NCBI GenBank assembly: GCA_030039775.1
Contig: JASHUX010000033.1
Location: 1-6,637, forward strand
Length of the DNA: 6,637 nt
Origin: Alphaproteobacteria bacterium
GTDB taxonomy: Bacteria; Pseudomonadota; Alphaproteobacteria; ATCC43930; CGMCC-115725
Direction of reading: 5' to 3'
Position 1 is the first letter of the stretch. Each line of letters opens with the position of its first letter. Shown here piece after piece: positions 1 through 6,637 of the stretch. A program made the translations under genes and the position numbers. The notes beneath the pieces are model-generated. The model had not been told where the DNA came from, did not search any database, and saw only the letters and a program-made list of their open reading frames with translations.

Positions 1-517
1 CGATCACCTGGGCCGGATGCTTGCTGTCGTCCTGGAAAATCACCGTCACCTTGTCGGCCCCTTGGACGACGTGGTTGTTGGTGACGACATAACCTTGCGG
101 ATCGATGATAAAGCCCGAGCCGAGCGCGACGCGCTCGGCGTTTTGCGGCTCGCGATTGCCGAGGCCCGGCATCTGTTGCTCGAAGAACTTGCGCAGCAGC
201 TGATCGAACGGCGAGTTCTGGCCGAATTGCTGGCCCTTATCCTGGCCGTGATCTTGATCCTGCCCCTGATCCTGGCCCGGCGAGTTGTCGCCGTTGTCGG
301 CCTCCTCGTCGGAGGACGCGGTGTCGCCCTTTTCTTCCGCCGAAATATTGACCACCGCGGGCATCACCTTCTTGACCAGCGGTGCGAGGCTGGGCAGTGC
401 CGCGATTTCATGCGGGCTGGCTTGCGCGGCGGCGCGGTCGAGGCCGGCCGCAAGGGGACTCGCCATCAGACCGGCCGCAAACAACGGTGCCACCAGAAGA
501 TTCAGTCGGCGCAGCAT
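1..517 (-). CDS. degP: DegP/HtrA (Do family) periplasmic serine protease, N-terminal part
   Basis: The gene is partial: 172 complete codons are visible before it leaves the window at the left edge. The protein begins with a signal peptide: MLRR, a hydrophobic core at about residues 6-26, and a likely signal peptidase site AQA|S at 31-34. This implies export to the periplasm. A segment like that of mature DegP follows (LPSLAPLVKKVMPAVVNIS, 41-59). Next come a Q/D/G-rich loop (about 74-100), then NSPFDQLLRKFF (101-112). The trypsin-like fold begins with GSGFIIDPQGYVVTNNHVV (133-151), in which His149 is the first member of the catalytic triad. The Asp and the GNSGG serine would lie outside the window, as would the PDZ domains. 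Family members degrade or refold damaged envelope proteins. The start ATG (515-517) is supported by GAGAGG at 525-530, 7 nt upstream. It lies 143 bp downstream of secA on the same strand. The choice among degP, degQ and mucD names is uncertain; the family is not. Confidence 0.93.
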   Translation of the reverse strand, partial: MLRRLNLLVAPLFAAGLMASPLAAGLDRAAAQASPHEIAALPSLAPLVKKVMPAVVNISAEEKGDTASSDEEADNGDNSPGQDQGQDQDHGQDKGQQFGQNSPFDQLLRKFFEQQMPGLGNREPQNAERVALGSGFIIDPQGYVVTNNHVVQGADKVTVIFQDDSKHPAQVI

Positions 518-660
518 GCAAGTACCTCTCGAGGCTCCAATCGGCGTGCAAACGTGATACTCGCACCGGATTGTGGCAAGGCGTGGGCCATGGACTTTGC
601 GTGGCCCGACCTTTCGCCAGCCCTAACCGGACATTAAATCGCGTTCATCTCCTCAACTCG
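518..660 (-). other. secA-degP intergenic region
   Basis: This 143-bp gap separates the secA stop from the protease start. It contains the protease ribosome binding site (GAGAGG, complement of 525-530) and a short inverted repeat (585-607). I see no convincing sigma70 promoter. A CTTG box with TATCAC 17 nt downstream can be found on the minus strand, but the match to a heat-shock type promoter is weak and I do not call it. Whether the protease is co-transcribed with secA or has its own promoter cannot be settled from sequence. Confidence 0.5.
585..607 (-). terminator. weak inverted repeat after secA
   Basis: GGGCCA (585-590) and TGGCCC (602-607) are perfectly complementary arms around an 11-nt loop, 54-76 nt after the secA stop. 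A T·G wobble adds one outer pair. No T-run follows on the minus strand, so it is not a classical intrinsic terminator. It could be a transcript-end or pause hairpin, or chance in GC-rich DNA. Confidence 0.2.
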
Positions 661-3387
<2,727 letters not shown>

Positions 3388-3392
3388 TGAGA

Positions 3393-3398
3393 CCTCAA
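3393..3398 (-). promoter_or_regulatory. secA ribosome binding site
   Basis: On the minus strand TTGAGG lies 5 nt upstream of the secA ATG. It complements the 3' end of 16S rRNA and agrees with the conserved SecA N-terminus starting [11 protein letters not shown]. Confidence 0.6.
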
Positions 3399-3474
3399 GG
3401 AAATCAGGAGATTCGTATCCGCCATATTAACCGCAACGCCATCAAGGCGGGAAGGGTTCTCAGGGACAGATAAG

Positions 3475-3618
3475 ATGCGCCAAACCCGCTGTCAATTCGG
3501 CGGAAATGAACGATTGGCGTCAAACGGCCGTTGGAAGGGGTCGCTTATCGAACACAGCGGCGGGACGGTCGCCGGCCTGACGCACGCCTTTCGCGAAGAG
3601 ATCGGCGGCGCCGACTAG
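3475..3618 (+). CDS. doubtful 47-residue ORF or remnant of a gene end
   Basis: The ORF runs from ATG at 3475 to TAG at 3616-3618, with AGGG (3462-3465) 9 nt upstream as a possible ribosome binding site. I do not recognise the protein. Its second half (from about 3541: SLIEHSGGTVAGLTHAFREE) has strongly GC-rich third codon positions and looks protein-like. The first half does not. It may therefore be the decayed 3' end of a lost gene that once preceded the VOC gene, or chance. It ends 73 bp before the VOC start. Confidence 0.18.
   Translation: MRQTRCQFGGNERLASNGRWKGSLIEHSGGTVAGLTHAFREEIGGAD
3523..3532. repeat. perfect 10-bp palindrome AACGGCCGTT
   Basis: AACGGCCGTT equals its own reverse complement. 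The flanks extend the symmetry imperfectly (CA on the left, GG on the right). It sits about midway between the divergent secA and VOC starts, where a dimeric regulator could bind. There is no second copy nearby to support that, so the role is speculative. Confidence 0.25.
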
Positions 3619-3678
3619 CGCCCCGTTGCCCTGCGCCGCCATCCGCGCTTCAATGGCCCTGTAGCGTCAACGCGTGCG

Positions 3679-3682
3679 GGAG
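3679..3682 (+). promoter_or_regulatory. ribosome binding site that decides the VOC start
   Basis: GGAG lies 9 nt before the ATG at 3692. It falls inside the reading frame if the upstream GTG at 3674 is used instead. No purine-rich site precedes that GTG, so the ATG at 3692 is preferred. Confidence 0.5.
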
Positions 3683-3691
3683 AACACCGGG

Positions 3692-4567
3692 ATGGATCAG
3701 CATTATGACCGCGCTGCCGAGAATGTCGGCAACATCGTCTCGCTGGAGCACGTCAACACGCGCATCCCCGATCAGCGCCTCTCGACGCTGTTCCACGTGA
3801 CCGGATTGGGCTTCACGCGCGACCCCTATCTGATGACCAGCACCGACAACATGTGGATCAATATCGGCCGCAGCCAGTTCCATCTGCCGACCGGCGGGCC
3901 GCAGGTGCTGCGCGGGCGCATCGGCTTGGTGGTGCCCGATCTGGCGGCGCTGGCGCGGCGGCTCACGAAAGTAAAGCCCCAGCTCGAGGGCACGCGCTTC
4001 GATTTCCGCGAAAGCAATGACGCGATCGACGTGGTGTCGCCATGGGGCAATCGCTTGCGGTGCCATCCGCCGCAAGACCGGTTCGGCCGAGTCAATCTCG
4101 GCCTGCCCTACGTTACGTTCGACGTGCCGCCGAAGAGCGCCGCCGGCATCGCGCGCTTCTATCGCGAAATCATGGGAGCCCCGGCGCCGCTGATCGACGA
4201 TCACGAAGGATTGCGCGCGCGGATCCATGTCGGCAAGGATCAGTACCTCGTGTTCCGCGAGACCGATGAGCCGATCCCGCCCTATGACGGACACCACGTC
4301 CAGATCTATATCGCGGACTTTTCCGTCCCTTACGAGCGTCTGAAGAAGCGCGGATTGATCATGGAAGAAAGCGACCAGCATCAATATCGCTTCAAGGATA
4401 TTGTCGATCTGGATAGCGGCGCCTTGCTGTTCACCATCGAGCACGAGGTCCGCAGCATGCGGCACCCTCTGTTCAGTCGCCCGCTGGTGAATCGGAATCC
4501 CGATCAAACCAATATCGCCTATATGCCGGGCCGAGACGCCTGGACATGGTCGACGGAGAACGCGTGA
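3692..4567 (+). CDS. VOC family protein (glyoxalase/extradiol dioxygenase fold), two modules
   Basis: This gene encodes 291 residues from ATG 3692; a GTG at 3674 in the same frame would add six residues. Two tandem vicinal-oxygen-chelate modules are visible. Module 1 (about 16-126) has SLEHVNTRIPD, MWINIGRSQFHLPTG, RGRIGLVVPD and the strand-end motif SPWGNRLRCH. Module 2 (about 135-255) has LGLPYVTFDVP, ARFYREIMGAP, DQYLVFRETD, HHVQIYIADF and ALLFTIEHEV. Total length and domain order match two-domain extradiol dioxygenases and related VOC enzymes. Compared with extradiol enzymes, H201/H202 and E250 sit where the second and third iron ligands would be. The first-ligand position in LPYVTF is not histidine, so ring-cleavage activity is uncertain. 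It is a soluble protein with no signal peptide. It overlaps the flavin monooxygenase gene by 4 nt, which suggests that the two act in one pathway, perhaps oxidation of an aromatic compound. The exact substrate is unknown. Confidence 0.88.
   Translation: MDQHYDRAAENVGNIVSLEHVNTRIPDQRLSTLFHVTGLGFTRDPYLMTSTDNMWINIGRSQFHLPTGGPQVLRGRIGLVVPDLAALARRLTKVKPQLEGTRFDFRESNDAIDVVSPWGNRLRCHPPQDRFGRVNLGLPYVTFDVPPKSAAGIARFYREIMGAPAPLIDDHEGLRARIHVGKDQYLVFRETDEPIPPYDGHHVQIYIADFSVPYERLKKRGLIMEESDQHQYRFKDIVDLDSGALLFTIEHEVRSMRHPLFSRPLVNRNPDQTNIAYMPGRDAWTWSTENA
4555..4558 (+). promoter_or_regulatory. ribosome binding site that decides the monooxygenase start
   Basis: GGAG lies 5 nt before the GTG at 4564, within the last codons of the VOC gene. 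The in-frame ATG at 4546 lacks such a site and would place this GGAG inside its own coding region. The GTG/TGA overlap (4564-4567) fits translational coupling. Confidence 0.55.
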
Positions 4568-5718
4568 CCGATTATCTGGCGCGCGCCGAGGCGCTGGCGC
4601 CGGGCATCGCCGCCACCGCGGACGAAATCGAGCGCCACCGGCGACTGCCGCCGCATCTTCTCGACTTGCTGCATCAGGCGGGACTGTTCCGCCTCCTGCT
4701 GCCGCGCTCGCTCGGCGGAGCCGAGCTCGACCCACCTAGCTTTGTGCGAGTCATCGAGGCGATCGCCAGGGCCGATGGGAGCACCGCCTGGTGCCTATGC
4801 CAGAACAACGTGTGCTCGGTCGTGGCCGCCTGGTTACCGGCGGAGAGCGCGCGGAAAATCTTCGGCGATCCACGGGCAGTGCTGGCGTGGGGGCCGGGGC
4901 CGGCGCGCGCCGATGTCGTGGCGGGTGGTTATCGGATAACGGGGAGCTGGTCCTTCGCCAGCGGCGGCCGGCACGCAACCTGGCTCGGCGCGCATTGTCC
5001 CGTGTTTGAGGCCGGCGGCAGGCAACGGTTGGATTCGACCGGCACGCCGATCGAACTGACCGTGCTGTTTCCGGCGCGCGACGCGCCGATGACGGATATC
5101 TGGCACGTGGTGGGCCTCCGTGGCACCGCCAGCGACGCTTATGCGGTCGACAATCTGTTCGTGCCGGAAGCATTCACCCTGGTCCGCGACGTGGCGGAAA
5201 CGCGGCGCGAGACCGGGCCGCTTTACGCCATGACCACGCACCTCCTGTTTGCGGGCGGCTTCGCCTGCGTGGCCCTGGGATTGGCGCGAAGCCTGCTCGA
5301 GGCGTTGGTGGCGCTCACCTCGGAAAAGACGCCGCGCGGCTACCGGACCAAGCTTCGCGACAGCGCACCGGCGCAGACCGAGATCGCGGTCGCCGAGGCG
5401 CGCTTGCGCGCCGCCCGCATGTACGTGCTGGCCACGCTGGGCGACGTCTGGGAGACCGTCCGGCGCGACAACCGGTTCAGCATCGATCAACGCATGGCGA
5501 TCCGCCTTGCCGCGACCCACGCCATTCAGGAGGCCGTCGCGGTCGCGGATGTCGCCTATCATGCCGCCGGCACGACGGCGATCTTCGACCGCAATCCGTT
5601 CGAGCGTCGTTTCCGCGACATTCACGCGCTCGCGCAGCAGGTGCAGGCTCGGCGTTCCCATTTCGAAACGGTTGGGCGTTACCTGCTGGGTCTCGAGACC
5701 GACACGCAATTCCTCTAG
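4564..5718 (+). CDS. acyl-CoA dehydrogenase-fold flavin-dependent monooxygenase (HsaA/HpaH type)
   Basis: The gene encodes 384 residues from GTG 4564 (390 if ATG 4546 is used). The fold is that of acyl-CoA dehydrogenases. An N-terminal helical domain (about 1-110) includes LPRSLGGAELDPPSF and the DGSTAWCLCQ stretch (71-80). A central beta domain (about 115-215) has GGYRITGSWSFASG (121-134), DIWHVVGLRGTASDAYAVDNLFVPE (178-202) and the usual strand order. A C-terminal helical domain (about 228-375) contains YHAAGTTAIFDRNPFERRF (332-350) followed by RDIHA, characteristic of the type-2 C-terminal domain. This group includes oxygenase components of two-component phenol-type hydroxylases such as HsaA and the C2 subunit of p-hydroxyphenylacetate hydroxylase. 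They use reduced flavin and O2 and need a separate flavin reductase. No reductase gene is visible here. Coupling to the upstream VOC gene suggests hydroxylation linked to a VOC-catalysed step. Some relatives are desulfurisation or N-hydroxylating enzymes, so the substrate is open. Confidence 0.9.
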   Translation: MTDYLARAEALAPGIAATADEIERHRRLPPHLLDLLHQAGLFRLLLPRSLGGAELDPPSFVRVIEAIARADGSTAWCLCQNNVCSVVAAWLPAESARKIFGDPRAVLAWGPGPARADVVAGGYRITGSWSFASGGRHATWLGAHCPVFEAGGRQRLDSTGTPIELTVLFPARDAPMTDIWHVVGLRGTASDAYAVDNLFVPEAFTLVRDVAETRRETGPLYAMTTHLLFAGGFACVALGLARSLLEALVALTSEKTPRGYRTKLRDSAPAQTEIAVAEARLRAARMYVLATLGDVWETVRRDNRFSIDQRMAIRLAATHAIQEAVAVADVAYHAAGTTAIFDRNPFERRFRDIHALAQQVQARRSHFETVGRYLLGLETDTQFL

Positions 5719-5743
5719 CGCGTGCATCGAAAGCGAAAAAAGT

Positions 5744-5774
5744 AGGATTAATACGCGATTGACCTATTAATCCT
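5744..5774. repeat. 10-bp inverted repeat AGGATTAATA / TATTAATCCT
   Basis: AGGATTAATA (5744-5753) and TATTAATCCT (5765-5774) are exact reverse complements around an 11-nt loop. Read on the minus strand, the hairpin is followed by ACTTTTTT, which has the form of an intrinsic terminator. Read on the plus strand it begins 25 nt after the monooxygenase stop and is followed only by TT then CGCG. It could act as a terminator or as an operator upstream of the methyltransferase. Confidence 0.6.
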
Positions 5775-5799
5775 TTCGCGCCGGGGGTCGGTTTTTTTT
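5759..5799 (+). terminator. possible plus-strand terminator ending in T8
   Basis: UUGACC (5759-5764) can pair with GGUCGG (5786-5791), four Watson-Crick pairs plus two G-U pairs, directly before eight Ts (5792-5799). The 5' arm lies in the loop of the 5744-5774 hairpin. The two helices could therefore form a pseudoknot or compete. The T8 run after a GC-rich stretch supports transcription ending here, but the stem is weak. Confidence 0.35.
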
Positions 5800-5803
5800 G
5801 AGG

Positions 5804-5809
5804 TATGAT
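5804..5809 (+). promoter_or_regulatory. candidate -10 box for the methyltransferase
   Basis: TATGAT matches five of six positions of the sigma70 -10 consensus and lies 34 nt before the ATG at 5844. The -35 region (about 5780-5787, GC-rich) is poor and there is no extended -10 TG, so an activator would be expected if this is used. Confidence 0.3.
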
Positions 5810-5843
5810 CAACGCCGGTTCGCACATTACCCGGCAAAATAAA

Positions 5844-6443
5844 ATGACCTTCGCATTGCAGGACAAGAGCTCCTTCGACGTAGCCGACGACGCTTCGCCG
5901 CCCGCTTTACTGTCTGGGGTCCTCGAGCCCATCGATGAAGCCCATGTAGCCGCTTTCTGGGAACGTCATCCCTGCGGCGCGCATCAAGTCGGCGGACTGA
6001 TCGAGCGGCACGCTGAAAATTACGCGCGGTTTCACGCCGCCTACGATCAACTCCGCGTCGACAACGAAAATCATATCTCCGGCTGCATTCGTGCCCTCGA
6101 TGTCGCGGGCAAGACAGTCTTGGAGATCGGTCCGGGCCAAGGGGCGGAAGCCGAGCGATTGATCCGCCAGGGCGCGCTGTGGTCCGGCGTCGATCTAACC
6201 GCGGCATCGGTCGCGCGTGTTCGCGGCCGGCTCGAGCAGCGAGGGCTGCCGTATCAGGAGATCCGCCAGGGCTCCGCGGTGGCGCTGCCGTTTCCTGACA
6301 ACAGTTTTGACGTCGTCTTCAGCCACGGGGTGCTGCATCACATCCCGGACATAACAGGCGCGCAGGCTGAGATTGCGCGGGTGCTGAAACCCGGCGGTCA
6401 GTTGATCATGATGGTCTATGCGCGTTGGTCGATGAATTATCTA
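5844..6443 (+). pseudogene. class I SAM-dependent methyltransferase, interrupted by an IS630-family element
   Basis: About 199 native codons are present from ATG 5844. The N-terminal part has AAFWERHPCGAH (37-48), typical of a methyltransferase family with an FW..HPCG lead-in. The Rossmann-fold domain follows: motif I VLEIGPGQG (92-100) for SAM binding, GVDLT (115-119) at the second strand, LPFPDNSFDVVFSHGVLHHI (148-167) and LKPGGQLIMMVYAR (181-194). After WSMNYL (195-200) the reading frame passes into sequence that, on the opposite strand, encodes an IS630 transposase C-terminus. The native C-terminal region is therefore displaced. The core SAM fold is mostly kept, but the protein is probably truncated or carries a foreign tail. 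The ATG at 5844 has no good ribosome binding site. An in-frame ATG at 5805 has GAGG only 1 nt away, so the start is uncertain. The substrate is unknown. Confidence 0.85.
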
Positions 6444-6637
6444 GTGGAGCGATTCCAACTTTTGTTTCCCGCGCACGACCTTGGCGATGATGGTATCGGC
6501 TGGGGCAGTCCAGGTGAAGGGTTTGGGGTCGACATTGTGAGCATCGATGTATTCGCGGATGGCCTGGTTGAGGTCGAGAACGGAATGGAAGACGCCGCGT
6601 TTCAATCGTCGCTTAGTGAGGGTGGCGAAGAAGCCCT
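6441..6637 (-). CDS. IS630-family transposase, C-terminal part
   Basis: Sixty-four C-terminal residues are visible before the stop codon TAG (complement of 6441-6443). They read GFFATLTKRRLKRGVFHSV (1-19 as seen), followed by a helix with NQAIREYIDAHN and the family signature DPKPFTWT, then a basic tail ending in KLESLH. This is the C-terminal portion of the DDE transposase of IS630/Tc1-like elements. The third catalytic acidic residue in this family lies just before the GFFATL-type motif. The incomplete codon at the right edge ends in AG, consistent with that Glu (GAG) but unproved. The catalytic core and N-terminal DNA-binding domain are outside the window. Confidence 0.9.
   Translation of the reverse strand, partial: GFFATLTKRRLKRGVFHSVLDLNQAIREYIDAHNVDPKPFTWTAPADTIIAKVVRGKQKLESLH
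6442..6637 (-). mobile_element. IS630-family insertion sequence, one end
   Basis: The element begins at about 6444, directly after a CTAG (6441-6444), which fits the TA target duplication of IS630 elements with the left TA copy at 6442-6443. Left of this point the plus strand encodes conserved methyltransferase sequence. Right of it the minus strand encodes a transposase C-terminus. The other end, the terminal inverted repeat partner and the second TA lie outside the window, so the exact boundary is inferred. Confidence 0.8.

Larger units (their letters stand above)
3388..3691. other. divergent intergenic region between secA and the VOC gene
   Basis: This 304-bp stretch holds no confident gene. 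It must contain the secA start region (leftward) and probably a promoter for the rightward VOC/monooxygenase pair, but I find no strong -35/-10 pair in either direction. The best leftward -10 candidate is TAATAT, from the complement of the ATATTA near 3425, with a poor -35. A perfect 10-bp palindrome, AACGGCCGTT, lies at 3523-3532 and could be an operator. A doubtful 47-residue ORF occupies 3475-3618. Confidence 0.5.
5719..5843. other. structured intergenic region before the methyltransferase
   Basis: This 125-bp region is more AT-rich than its neighbours. It holds an A6 run (5735-5740), a perfect 10-bp inverted repeat (5744-5774), a T8 run (5792-5799) and a TATGAT box (5804-5809). It probably ends the VOC/monooxygenase transcript and starts the methyltransferase transcript. 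Confidence 0.55.

Noticed and set aside
17..637. Plus-strand ORF of 206 codons at the left edge
   Set aside because: The minus strand encodes a clear HtrA protease with signal peptide and catalytic His; this frame is its antisense and shows no motif.
3388..3691. A secM-like leader or CRISPR/RNA gene upstream of secA
   Set aside because: No secM-type ORF on the secA strand, no regularly spaced repeats and no tRNA-like or rRNA-like sequence are present.
4546..4563. ATG at 4546 as the start of the flavin monooxygenase
   Set aside because: No ribosome binding site precedes it, while GGAG lies 5 nt before the GTG at 4564, which also gives a typical 4-nt stop/start overlap. It remains possible.
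3650..4735. Minus-strand ORF of 361 codons opposite the VOC gene
   Set aside because: The plus strand carries the VOC strand motifs and ribosome binding sites; the minus frame is Arg/Ala/His-rich shadow.
4834..5727. Minus-strand ORF of 297 codons opposite the flavin monooxygenase
   Set aside because: It is antisense to well-conserved acyl-CoA dehydrogenase-fold sequence and has no motif of its own.
5805..5843. ATG at 5805 as the methyltransferase start
   Set aside because: The GAGG before it is only 1 nt away, and the ATG overlaps the candidate -10 box. I kept 5844, with stated doubt.
5907..6140. Minus-strand ORF of 77 codons with a fairly protein-like appearance
   Set aside because: It is antisense to the methyltransferase; the SAM-binding motifs on the plus strand establish the real frame.

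Overview
The window looks like chromosomal DNA from a GC-rich alphaproteobacterium. The GC content is high, third codon positions are strongly GC-biased, and SecA has the alphaproteobacterial style of sequence, including an inserted charged stretch after the MAGRGTD motif and a C-terminal zinc tail. I cannot name a genus from the sequence alone.

Layout, left to right. Positions 1-517 (minus strand) hold the N-terminal 172 codons of a periplasmic Do/HtrA-type serine protease that runs off the left edge. After a 143-bp gap, positions 661-3387 (minus) hold a complete secA. The two read in the same direction, secA first, so a Sec translocation motor is followed by an envelope quality-control protease. 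Positions 3388-3691 hold no confident gene. They must carry the start region of secA and of the rightward genes, plus one doubtful 47-residue ORF. Positions 3692-4567 (plus) encode a two-module VOC (glyoxalase/extradiol dioxygenase fold) protein. Positions 4564-5718 (plus) encode an acyl-CoA-dehydrogenase-fold flavin monooxygenase of the HsaA/HpaH type. These two overlap by 4 nt (GTGA) and are almost certainly one transcription and translation unit, probably for oxidising an unknown aromatic or similar substrate. A structured intergenic region follows (5719-5843), with a perfect 10-bp inverted repeat and a T8 run. From 5844 a class I SAM-dependent methyltransferase begins. After about 199 codons it is interrupted at 6441-6444 by the end of an IS630-family insertion sequence, whose transposase (minus strand) runs off the right edge.

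The secA-degP side is ordinary core genome. The right-hand side is accessory in character: a small catabolic-looking operon and a methyltransferase gene broken by an insertion sequence. I do not see a clearly new biological system. The points most worth a second look are the IS630 junction (broken methyltransferase, possible target-supplied stop codon, misleading open antisense frame), the coupled VOC/flavin-monooxygenase pair with an incomplete metal-ligand set, and the structured intergenic region at 5744-5799.
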